The notes under the pieces are model-generated. The model saw only the letters and a list, made by a program, of their open reading frames with translations. It was not told the DNA's origin and did no database searches. From assembly GCA_029863585.1 (NCBI GenBank), contig JAOTVC010000018.1:1-32626 (forward strand): 32,626 nucleotides of DNA, given 5' to 3'. Of the stretch, positions 1-7,124 are shown piece by piece (position 1 is the first letter of the stretch; every line of letters begins with the position of its first letter). This DNA comes from Alphaproteobacteria bacterium (GTDB lineage Bacteria; Pseudomonadota; Alphaproteobacteria; SMXQ01). Made by a program: the position numbers and the translations under genes.

Positions 1-71
1 GCGGTCACCACGGCGGCGACGAGAATCGCGATGATGAAAACGGTGAACAGGTCGCTTGGCTTGAATGTCAT
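1..71 (-). CDS. TctB-like small membrane subunit of TTT transporter, N-terminal part only
   Basis: Only the first 23 codons are in the window; the gene runs off its left edge. The start is an ATG at 71, 10 bases after the TctA stop, with a GGGGA-type ribosome site overlapping that stop. The peptide begins MTFKPSDLF and then turns into a hydrophobic stretch (VFIIAILVAAVV), like the first membrane helix of TctB proteins, which usually open with a DL-containing turn. The call rests mainly on its position directly after tctA and on this helix. TctB is normally encoded between tctC and tctA, so the order here would be unusual. It could also be another small membrane protein. Confidence 0.5.
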   Translation of the reverse strand, partial: MTFKPSDLFTVFIIAILVAAVVT

Positions 72-81
72 CGCCCGTCCC

Positions 82-1569
82 CTATTGCGCCGCCTGGGCG
101 GCCGGTGCCGCCCGGCGCGCCTTCCACACCGGCCATAGCAGGGTGAAGGCGATCAGGGCGCCCAGGATCATGACGCCCGGGCGCCAGACCCAATCCATGT
201 CGTAGCGTGCCACCGACAGCCAGAGGTAAAGCTCTACCTTCTGGCCGAGGACGAACCCCAGAACGATGGGCGCGCGTGGCCAGCCCGTCACCTTCATCAG
301 GTAACCGAACAGCGACAGGATCAGCAGGGCGAATATGTCGAGGATCGAAAAATGGGCGGAAAAGGCGCTCAGGAAGGTCAAGCCCACGATCAGCGGCACC
401 AGGATATAGAAGGGAAAGAAGCAGACATAGGCGGCCGGCTTGATCATCGCCCAACAGATGCCCGAGGCCAGGATTTGGGATAGCACCAGGGCGACGACGA
501 TGATCATGATGTAATGCAGCTCGCCTTCCAGCATTTCGGGACCGGGGTTGAGGCCGACGCCGACGAAGGCGATCAACAGAAGCGCCATCGAGGTCGAGCC
601 CGGGATGCCGAAAGCCAGGGTGGTCAGAAGGGCGCCGCCCTCCTTGGCGTTGTTGGAGCTTTCCGGCGCGATCACGCCGCGAACGTCGCCCTTGCCGAAA
701 TTCTCGGTATTCCGCTCGGTCTGCTTGGCATGGGCATAGGCGAACCAGTCGGCGACATCGCTGCCGAGGCCGGGCAGGATGCCGACCCAGGTGCCGATGG
801 CGGCGGACCGCAAGACCAGCCATTTGTGGCGGAAGGCGTCCTTGATGCCTTCGAGGATACCCTTTTCGCCGAGTTCCGTAACCTCGGCCACCCGCCCCTT
901 GCGGGCGGCCAGGGCGATCATCTCCGGGATGGCGAAGATCGAGAGCGAGATCAGCACGACGCTGATCCCGTCCCAGAGATAGGGCTGGTCGATATCGAAG
1001 CGGATGACGCCGGATTTGATGTCCTGGCCGACGGTCGACAACAACACGCCGAGCACCGCCGCGGAAAGCCCCTTGAGCGGCGCGCCCGCGCTCATGGTGC
1101 CGATCATGGAAAGCCCCCAGATGGTAAACATGAACAGCTCCGGCGAACCGAAGCTGCGGACCACCGATTTCATCACCGGGATGGAGCCGAACAGGATCAG
1201 CGCGCCGATGATGCCACCCAGCATGGAAACCATGAAGGCCGCCGATAGCGCCCGCCGGGCTTGGCCGTTGCGCGCCATGGGGTAGCCGTCCAACACCGTG
1301 GCCTGGGCGCCGGAACCGCCGGGCACCGCCACCAGGACGGAGGTAAAGGTGTTGCCGGTGTTGCCCACGGTGGTGACGCCGATCAGGAAGGCGATGGCGT
1401 TGACCGGCTCCATCAGCATGGCGAAGGGCAGCAACACGGCGAGTTGGGCGGGGCCGCCGACCCCCGGCAAGGCCCCGCCCCAAACGCCAAGCACCACGCC
1501 AAAAAACAGCCAACCGAGGGGGACCGGCTGCGCGAGCGCGGTCAGTCCCTGCATCAAAGCCTCGAACAT
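82..1569 (-). CDS. TctA family permease of a tripartite tricarboxylate-type transporter
   Basis: Large inner-membrane subunit (495 aa) that moves a carboxylate substrate delivered by the periplasmic TctC protein, driven by an ion gradient. The family glycine-rich motif GGALPGVGGP is at about residues 31-40, followed by a second conserved block around 81-108 (AVPGGSGAQATVLDGYPMAR). The internal repeat carries a matching motif (GILPGLGSD) near the middle. Length and the many hydrophobic helices are normal for TctA. The ATG at 1569 is 33 bases after the tctC stop with an AAGAGG-like ribosome site. Its place at the end of a train of oxygenase and decarboxylase genes suggests uptake of an aromatic or other polycarboxylate, but the substrate is inferred only. 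Confidence 0.93.
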   Translation of the reverse strand: MFEALMQGLTALAQPVPLGWLFFGVVLGVWGGALPGVGGPAQLAVLLPFAMLMEPVNAIAFLIGVTTVGNTGNTFTSVLVAVPGGSGAQATVLDGYPMARNGQARRALSAAFMVSMLGGIIGALILFGSIPVMKSVVRSFGSPELFMFTIWGLSMIGTMSAGAPLKGLSAAVLGVLLSTVGQDIKSGVIRFDIDQPYLWDGISVVLISLSIFAIPEMIALAARKGRVAEVTELGEKGILEGIKDAFRHKWLVLRSAAIGTWVGILPGLGSDVADWFAYAHAKQTERNTENFGKGDVRGVIAPESSNNAKEGGALLTTLAFGIPGSTSMALLLIAFVGVGLNPGPEMLEGELHYIMIIVVALVLSQILASGICWAMIKPAAYVCFFPFYILVPLIVGLTFLSAFSAHFSILDIFALLILSLFGYLMKVTGWPRAPIVLGFVLGQKVELYLWLSVARYDMDWVWRPGVMILGALIAFTLLWPVWKARRAAPAAQAAQ

Positions 1570-1602
1570 GCCGGTCCCCTCTTATGGCGGCCCTTCAGGA
1601 CG

Positions 1603-3126
1603 CTATGGACAGATCACTTTACGGGCTTCCACGCGGTCGCCGCGCTTGGCCCAGTTCAGGCTGCAGGTCATGCCGGTCTTGAGGGCCGACCGCGGCTTCA
1701 TCGCGCCGCCCACGGTGATCTCCGACCGGCCGCCGGAAACGCGCAGCTTCATTTTCTTGCCGTCGTGGGTGAACAGCAGCACCCGGCCGTCGCGCTGGAC
1801 CTCGTCGAACTTCACCTTGGCAAGGCAATCGACCTTGCGGGCCTCCAGCCGGTCGCCCCGCTTTTCCCAGTTCATCAAGCAGGTCATGCCGGTCTTGAGG
1901 GCGTCCCGGGGCGACACCTTGCCGGCCACGGTGATTTCCGAGCGGCTGCCGGAGACGCGCAGCTTCATCGCCTTGCCCTTGTGCTTGAACAGCAGCACCC
2001 GGCCGTCGCGCTGGACCTCATCGAAGGTCACCGCGACCTTCGGCTTGCCGCCCCGGCTCACCGGAGGCAGCTTGTATTTCGCACGCAGGCGTTTGATGAC
2101 CTCGAGCCCCTCGGGATCCTGGGCGATCGCTCCGGCGATCGCCGCGTGAGTCTGTTCCCCCGAAAGGATTGTATAGCCGCCGCCGAATACGTTTTCGGCC
2201 TGCTTCATGAAGCCCGGATCCTTGGTGGCCGCGATGAAAGACGTGCGGAGAATCGCCAGCCGGTCCTGCGGCGTCTTGGGCGGCACCGAGAAGAACTTGT
2301 CCACCGCGCCCGCGCCGTTCCACTGGCGGAGGGCCGACCAGACCTCCTTGCTCAGATTTTTCTTCTTCAGCAATTCGGTGAATACCGGGACGCCCGGGTA
2401 ATCGGGCCGCGCGGTCTCCGTAACCAGGGCGACGGCGCCCTCATCCCTGATGAAACGATTGAGGATCTTGACGGTGCCGGAGCCGAACATGTCGATCTCG
2501 CCGCGGCCGTAGGCTAGGTAGATCGCGTTGGAATTGGGGTATCCCAGGACGAATTTCAGGTTCCAGCCGAGATACTCGGCGCCGAAAACCGCCGTCGAAT
2601 CCTGGGTGCGGTCGGTAGAGACCGAACCCATGGCTATCGGCTTCGCCTTGGGGTCGCGCAGCCGCGCCAGCGCCGACTTGCGGATGATCTGCACCGATGG
2701 CCCGCGATCCACGGTGCCGACATGGCCCCATTCCAAGAGGTTGTAGCGGACCGAGGAGGAGCCGCGCAGGACCGGGCCCAACGTGCCGCCGCCGGCGAAC
2801 ACGCCGACCGCCAATCCGTCGGGGTGCCCCTTGAGGTGAAGATCGTTGGCGGCGATCACCTGAAGCGTCTTGTTGCGCACCAGGACCTTGGGCTTGCCGG
2901 GGATCGTGTCGCCCCAGAAGCGGGCCACCAGGCGCCCGGTGGTATCGGTGCCGCCGCCCGCTCGCGACGCGATCACCACGGTCAAGGTCTTGTCCTTGTA
3001 GAAGTCGTCCGCGGCAGCGGCCGGCGGCGCAATCGCCAGGCCGGCTCCCACCACCAGGGCGGCCGCGGCAATTCGTGATGCGCGCCCGGCGATCATTTCG
3101 CGTGCGTGATCGTGGATGGTAGACAT
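1603..3126 (-). CDS. TctC-type periplasmic binding protein with a duplicated C-terminal domain
   Basis: Periplasmic solute receptor for the TctA permease encoded downstream; 507 aa. I chose the ATG at 3126 because a perfect AGGAGG sits just upstream; an upstream ATG at 3177 lacks such a site. Residues 1-39 look like a signal peptide (twin arginines, hydrophobic core, cleavage after PPAAAA). Residues 40-362 carry the TctC fold signature (FYKDKTLTVVIASRAGGGTD near the start), normal family length. Residues 363-436 and 437-507 are two nearly identical copies of a domain of about 71-74 aa with the core DEVQRDGRVLLF, then LRVSG, RSEITV, ALKTGMTC and EARKV-C. Each copy has two cysteines (GMTC and a C-terminal KVDC or KVIC) that could form a disulfide. 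I do not recognise this domain; ordinary TctC proteins stop before it. Confidence 0.9.
   Translation of the reverse strand: MSTIHDHAREMIAGRASRIAAAALVVGAGLAIAPPAAAADDFYKDKTLTVVIASRAGGGTDTTGRLVARFWGDTIPGKPKVLVRNKTLQVIAANDLHLKGHPDGLAVGVFAGGGTLGPVLRGSSSVRYNLLEWGHVGTVDRGPSVQIIRKSALARLRDPKAKPIAMGSVSTDRTQDSTAVFGAEYLGWNLKFVLGYPNSNAIYLAYGRGEIDMFGSGTVKILNRFIRDEGAVALVTETARPDYPGVPVFTELLKKKNLSKEVWSALRQWNGAGAVDKFFSVPPKTPQDRLAILRTSFIAATKDPGFMKQAENVFGGGYTILSGEQTHAAIAGAIAQDPEGLEVIKRLRAKYKLPPVSRGGKPKVAVTFDEVQRDGRVLLFKHKGKAMKLRVSGSRSEITVAGKVSPRDALKTGMTCLMNWEKRGDRLEARKVDCLAKVKFDEVQRDGRVLLFTHDGKKMKLRVSGGRSEITVGGAMKPRSALKTGMTCSLNWAKRGDRVEARKVICP
1606..2040 (-). repeat. Tandem in-frame duplication, unit about 216 bases, inside tctC-like gene
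   Basis: The 3' end of the TctC-type gene contains two tandem copies (1819-2040 and 1606-1818). Blocks such as 1771-1803 and 1987-2019 are identical over 33 bases and exactly 216 bases (72 codons) apart; another identical block starts at 1664 and 1880 with the same offset. Identity at DNA level as well as protein level points to a fairly recent duplication or ongoing gene conversion. Confidence 0.93.
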
Positions 3127-3152
3127 GTTCGAAGGCCTCCTTGCCAATGTTT

Positions 3153-3177
3153 GTGATGCCTTTGGGCGCGGCATCAC
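3153..3177. other. Stem-loop in the 153-base gap ahead of the tctC-like gene
   Basis: GTGATGCC at 3153-3160 and GGCATCAC at 3170-3177 are perfect complements around a 9-base loop. It lies between the stop of the SsuA-like gene (3280) and the tctC-like start (3126). It could be an intercistronic processing site or weak terminator separating the transporter genes from the enzymes; there is no clear T-run on the transcribed strand. Confidence 0.45.
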
Positions 3178-3279
3178 GTTTCTGGAACCGCCGGTGCGTT
3201 GTTTCCGGCTTTTCGTGTCGTAAAATCAGGCAACTAACATTCGTCCTCCCATTTGCCGCGGTTGTCGCGCGGGCGAAGA

Positions 3280-4245
3280 TTATTTGTAAAGCGAATCCAC
3301 GAAGCCGCTGTCATCAAGCCTCTTGACGTAGTGGAGATCCCACACCGATAGCGGATTGATGGTCGCGGCCTCTTTGTCCTGGCGCAGTGCTTCCTGGTAG
3401 ACATTGTCGATGGCGGCGAGCGTCGGGTAAAGCTTGGGCTCCAGCGCGTCGGCCAGTTCGTTGTAGACGATCTCGACCATCCCGTCGTCGAGCAGGCCCT
3501 CGCTGGTGTGGCGCGCCTTGATGATCTTCTTGGTCTTTTCCGGCTCTTGCTTGAAGAAGGCGATGCCTTCCATCAATCCCTTGAGGAACCGTTCGACGAC
3601 GTCGGGATGGCTCTCGACGAATTTCCGGCTGGTCGAGAGCGTCGTGAAGTGGATCATAGGCAGGGGGTCGATCTCGATGATCTTCATGCCCATATTGCCG
3701 GCCTGGATGGATTTGGGCGGGGTCAGGAAGGTGGCATCGGCCTTGCCGGTACGCACCCATTCCCATTTTTCGTCGCGGTAGGCGCTTTCCTCGCCCTCGA
3801 CCGCGTCCATCTCGCCCTTGGGGATGTTGAGCTGATTGATGATCTCGATGTCGTCGCGGTCGACGTCCAGGCCGTTCTGCTTCAGGAACAGCCAGTCGTT
3901 CAGCTCGGGATGGGAGCCGCGCGTCACGATCTTCTTTTCCTTGAGGTCGGACATGCCGGAGATGCCGGAATCCGGGGTGACGCAAAGCCGGTGATTCACG
4001 GCGTTTATGGTCTGGCCGATATAGACCCAATCGCTGCCCCGGGCCACGTGGCCATAGGGCGAGACGTGGTTGCCGCCGACGAAATCGACCGCTCCGCTGG
4101 TGATGTTGGCATGTGATTCGGTCGACGATATGCGGCGGTCGTAGTCCACCTCGACGCCGTGCTTCTCCCAGGACCCGGATTCGGCGATGACATGCAGCAC
4201 CGAGAGATGGGCGCTGGCGCGATAGGGAAAACTCACGTGGTCCAT
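3280..4245 (-). CDS. SsuA/THI5-like (periplasmic-binding-fold) protein without signal peptide, copy 1
   Basis: Protein of 321 aa with the NMT1/SsuA bilobed binding-protein fold, but its N-terminus (MDHVSFPYRASAHL) goes straight into the first strand of the fold with no signal peptide or lipobox. The ATG at 4245 has a good AAGGAG site, so a missing leader is not a start-site error. Signal-less members of this superfamily can be enzymes: 4,5-dihydroxyphthalate decarboxylase (Pht5) and the THI5/NMT1 pyrimidine synthases are known cases. Next to a Rieske oxygenase, a Gfo/Idh dehydrogenase and a UbiD decarboxylase, a Pht5-like decarboxylase or isomerase role is plausible. A paralogue (18618-19607) shares SFPYRA, HVI, VDY, GNHVS, the final GFVD-LY and other blocks. 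Most pipelines would call it an ABC transporter binding protein; function unproven. Confidence 0.82.
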   Translation of the reverse strand: MDHVSFPYRASAHLSVLHVIAESGSWEKHGVEVDYDRRISSTESHANITSGAVDFVGGNHVSPYGHVARGSDWVYIGQTINAVNHRLCVTPDSGISGMSDLKEKKIVTRGSHPELNDWLFLKQNGLDVDRDDIEIINQLNIPKGEMDAVEGEESAYRDEKWEWVRTGKADATFLTPPKSIQAGNMGMKIIEIDPLPMIHFTTLSTSRKFVESHPDVVERFLKGLMEGIAFFKQEPEKTKKIIKARHTSEGLLDDGMVEIVYNELADALEPKLYPTLAAIDNVYQEALRQDKEAATINPLSVWDLHYVKRLDDSGFVDSLYK

Positions 4246-4260
4246 GGCCTGCTCCTTTCG

Positions 4261-4282
4261 CCGGACATTTTGCGGCGTCCGG
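4261..4282. other. Intercistronic stem-loop between ubiD-like and SsuA-like genes
   Basis: CCGGAC at 4261-4266 pairs with GTCCGG at 4277-4282 around a 10-base loop in the 60-base gap. Short, with no T-run; possibly an RNA-processing or stabilising hairpin within the operon. Confidence 0.35.
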
Positions 4283-4305
4283 TCCGTTTTATCACCCTCA
4301 CCGCT

Positions 4306-5772
4306 CTATATTCCTTCCGGAAACGGTAGAATACCGCGGTACTTATCCATAACCTGGCGCAGCCGCGGGCGTTCGACTCGGTTGACCAGGGGAAAATCCT
4401 CACGCCAGGTCCAGGGACGGACGGCATAGAAAATGGCGCGGGTGTTCGTGTGGTCCTTTGCGGCCCGATTTTCTGGCGGCATCCTCGGGTCCAGAGGCGT
4501 GCTCCAGCATTTCTCCACCACTTCAATGTCGGTGGCGGGATCGACTCGGGTTTGCATTGCCCAAACCACCTCCTTTAGGTTGGTGGGGTCGATGTCCTCG
4601 TCCACCACCACGACATAGCGGCCGTTGCGCGCGCCCGCCGCGCATGTCATGGCACCGTGGCCGGCCTGTTTGGCGTGACCCCCATATTGCTGCTTGATGG
4701 CGACGGCGATCAGGTAGCCGCTATGGAAATAGACCCCGGTAATACCGGGAATTCCCGATGCTTCCATCTGGTCCCACAACAGGCCCGCCCGCTGGGCAAT
4801 GCCATGTGTGGGGGCGCCCGGCCATTGTGGCGCCTGGTTCATGAGGATGGGATCGTTGCGATGATAGATCGCCTTTATTCGTATGACAGGCTGCAGTTCG
4901 CCAGTGCCTCTCGTGCCTCCGGTGTAGTAGCCGGGCCATTCTCCGAACGGTCCCTCTTCGTGGGCCTGTTCCTCGGGCGGCGGAACCTCTCCTTCGATTG
5001 TGACTTCTGAATAGGCGGGTATGGGAAGCCCCGTGATCGGGCCTTCGATGACCTCAAGCGGCGTGCCGCGCAGTCCGCCGACGAAATCCAATTCCGAATG
5101 GCCCCAGGGGAATTTGATGTGGGAGGCCTGAAACACCAAAGGGTCTCCTCCGAACACGGCAACCACGGGGCAGGCCTCGCCCTTGTCCCAATGCCGCTGG
5201 CAGATTTGGCGTCCTTGCTGACCTGGGCTCATCCAAAGACCGAGAAGGTCGGGGCCGTGGACCTGCATGCGATAGGTGCCAAGATTGACATAGCCTGATT
5301 CGGGATCGCGGTTGATCAGGGAATCTCCGGTGCCGATATAGCGTCCGCCGTCATGGATGTGCGAACGAAGCGAAGGAAACTGCAAGATGTCGAGCGCGTT
5401 GCGCCCGCCTTCTCCCATGATATTTTCCATGACAGGGCCGTCTGTCACCAGCTTGGGGGGGATGGGCTGTACCCCCTTGATTTTCGCTGAATGAAGGCGG
5501 ACCAGTTCGAGCTTCGTCTTGTCCAGAGGAAACCCCATGGAGATTGCGGCGCGCTTTCGGCTGCCCACGGTCAAGCTGGAGACGCGGTAGCCCGGCGGAT
5601 GGCCCTTGATCCTATCGAACATCAGCAACGGCGGGTCGGCGAGGAACTCCGAACTGGCCTCGGTCAGGGCACCGATCTCGAGGTCCCAATCGGCGTCCTC
5701 GATCTCGGTATATTCGCCGGCTTCTTTGACGAGTTCGATGAAGCTTCTGAGGTCGTGATATTGGATGGTCAT
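4306..5772 (-). CDS. UbiD family prenyl-FMN-dependent decarboxylase
   Basis: Cytoplasmic reversible decarboxylase of unsaturated or aromatic carboxylic acids (488 aa), expected to use prenylated FMN with a divalent metal and potassium. The start MTIQYHDL at 5772 follows a GGGAGG site; a longer frame upstream lacks one. The family E-R-E catalytic set is visible: Arg168 in TYRMQ after INRDPESG (153-160), and Glu273/Glu278 in EEGPFGEWPGYY, with the same five-residue Glu-Glu spacing as in fungal Fdc1. The C-terminal region (ARNGRYVVVVDEDIDP, PATDIEVVEKCW) is typical. It lies in the oxygenase train 54 bases after a Rieske gene, consistent with removing a carboxylate from an oxygenated aromatic acid. 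No ubiX-like prenyltransferase gene is in the window, so cofactor supply must come from elsewhere. Confidence 0.92.
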   Translation of the reverse strand: MTIQYHDLRSFIELVKEAGEYTEIEDADWDLEIGALTEASSEFLADPPLLMFDRIKGHPPGYRVSSLTVGSRKRAAISMGFPLDKTKLELVRLHSAKIKGVQPIPPKLVTDGPVMENIMGEGGRNALDILQFPSLRSHIHDGGRYIGTGDSLINRDPESGYVNLGTYRMQVHGPDLLGLWMSPGQQGRQICQRHWDKGEACPVVAVFGGDPLVFQASHIKFPWGHSELDFVGGLRGTPLEVIEGPITGLPIPAYSEVTIEGEVPPPEEQAHEEGPFGEWPGYYTGGTRGTGELQPVIRIKAIYHRNDPILMNQAPQWPGAPTHGIAQRAGLLWDQMEASGIPGITGVYFHSGYLIAVAIKQQYGGHAKQAGHGAMTCAAGARNGRYVVVVDEDIDPTNLKEVVWAMQTRVDPATDIEVVEKCWSTPLDPRMPPENRAAKDHTNTRAIFYAVRPWTWREDFPLVNRVERPRLRQVMDKYRGILPFPEGI

Positions 5773-5826
5773 GGGACCTCCCTGGTGTTCCCAACCATTG
5801 TGAACACGCAACGATTCTTCATTCGG

Positions 5827-7107
5827 TCAGGTGCCATTTGCTCGGCTCTCTGTCGCGTATTTCTTCCAAAGCGTGCGGTGATCCGTTTCGTTGGGCACGA
5901 CCTCGGACAGCACGACGATATGGGACAGGTCGTTATCGGCTTCGTCGCGGATCGAATGGCGGGGTTCGCGCCCGTTCTCGACGTCCTTGATCCCTTCCAG
6001 AATCTGGCGCCGGGCGGCGGCGATGAACTTGTCCGTGGTGCCGAGATGCTCGCGGGTGCGGTCGTGGATCGGGCCCTGGCTCTCGCTGGCGAATGAATCA
6101 TGGGCCATGAAGTAGCCGCCCATGCCGGTGAAGGTGCGGCTCATCTCGTCCCGGTCCTGGAGGTAGCGGTTGGCTTGGTTGCGCACCATCCGGCCCTCGG
6201 GCGTGACCTCGGGGCCGATCGGCGCGGTATAGCGATCCAGGTCCAGGGGACGCTCGCGATTGATGGTGATGTCGAAACGCAGGTGATGGGTGTCGTCGAT
6301 CGGCACGTGCCAGTTGATCTGGTTGCCCTGATTGATGCGTCCTTCGTTGCCGACGATGGCGGCCTTGTTGGGCATGATGAAATTGGTCATGCGCACGTAT
6401 TTCTTGCCCGGCTCCGCGGCGCGGATCGAATAGATGCGGACGCCGAAATCCGCCAGTTCCAGCTCCAGCGTGGGCCGGCGGTCGTTGCCGTAATGGAAAT
6501 CCGCCGAACGCGCGCCGCCCGGCACCGCCCGGCGGTCGGGCGGCTTGACCGCGGTGTGCAGGTAGGACAGATGCACCGGGTCGATGTCGCCTTCCAGGGC
6601 CTGGAGGTAATTGCAGTCGATATAGGTCTTGGTGGTGTAGCGGTGCGCCTCGGGCACGTGGAGAAATTCATAATCCGGGAACAGCGGCGGGTCGTCGCCC
6701 CCCATATAGGTGAAAATGATGCCGGCCAGCTCCCTGCAGGGGTAGGCCTTGTGGCGGATTTCATCCTTGTAGGTGCTGTCGGCGGGTTCCCCGGGTTGTT
6801 CGAGGCAGCGTCCCGCGATATCGAAGAGCCAGCCGTGGTAGAGGCAGCGCAGGCCGCCGTCCTCGATGCGCCCGAAGCTGAGGTCCGCCGAGCGGTGCGG
6901 GCAATTGATGCCGAGCAGGCCGGGCCGGCCGGCTTCGTCGCGGAACAGAACGAGGTCTTCGCCGAGGATCCGAATCGGCCCCGGCGCGCCGCCCGCCGGA
7001 AGGTCGCCCGACAGCGCGATGGGCTGCCAATAGCGGCGCATCAAGGCGCCGCCCGGCGTCCCCGGTGCGGTGCGGGTGATCAGTTCGTTTTCCCTGGCGC
7101 TCACCAT
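5827..7107 (-). CDS. Rieske non-haem iron oxygenase, alpha subunit (divergent third copy)
   Basis: Terminal oxygenase (426 aa) of the phthalate 4,5-dioxygenase-like group. The N-terminal Rieske [2Fe-2S] domain has C69-P-H71 and C88-x2-H91 ligands (CPHRSADLSFGRIEDGG then CLYHGW). The mononuclear iron site has D176-x2-H179-x4-H184 (DIDPVHLSYLH), with Asp176 as the expected electron bridge. Length suits a homomultimeric alpha-only enzyme. The ATG at 7107 is 17 bases after the Gfo/Idh stop with a GGAG site. A dehydrogenase upstream and a decarboxylase downstream fit dihydroxylation, dehydrogenation and decarboxylation of a benzoic or phthalic acid; O-demethylation is also possible in this family. 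It differs clearly from the two copies at 9538-11934. No reductase gene is visible. Confidence 0.92.
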   Translation of the reverse strand: MVSARENELITRTAPGTPGGALMRRYWQPIALSGDLPAGGAPGPIRILGEDLVLFRDEAGRPGLLGINCPHRSADLSFGRIEDGGLRCLYHGWLFDIAGRCLEQPGEPADSTYKDEIRHKAYPCRELAGIIFTYMGGDDPPLFPDYEFLHVPEAHRYTTKTYIDCNYLQALEGDIDPVHLSYLHTAVKPPDRRAVPGGARSADFHYGNDRRPTLELELADFGVRIYSIRAAEPGKKYVRMTNFIMPNKAAIVGNEGRINQGNQINWHVPIDDTHHLRFDITINRERPLDLDRYTAPIGPEVTPEGRMVRNQANRYLQDRDEMSRTFTGMGGYFMAHDSFASESQGPIHDRTREHLGTTDKFIAAARRQILEGIKDVENGREPRHSIRDEADNDLSHIVVLSEVVPNETDHRTLWKKYATESRANGT

Positions 7108-7124
7108 CTATCGTCTCCGTTCCC

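Noticed and set aside
1664-2019. Direct repeats as a possible CRISPR or mobile-element trace
   Set aside because: Only two copies, in frame, spaced exactly 72 codons and coding for a duplicated protein domain; no terminal inverted repeats or transposase.
1261-2517. Plus-strand open frame of 418 codons opposite the tctA and tctC genes
   Set aside because: Antisense shadow caused by GC-rich third positions; composition is His/Arg/Gly-rich without any domain.
3127-3177. Upstream ATG at 3177 for the TctC-type gene
   Set aside because: The ATG at 3126 has a perfect AGGAGG and gives a better signal peptide.
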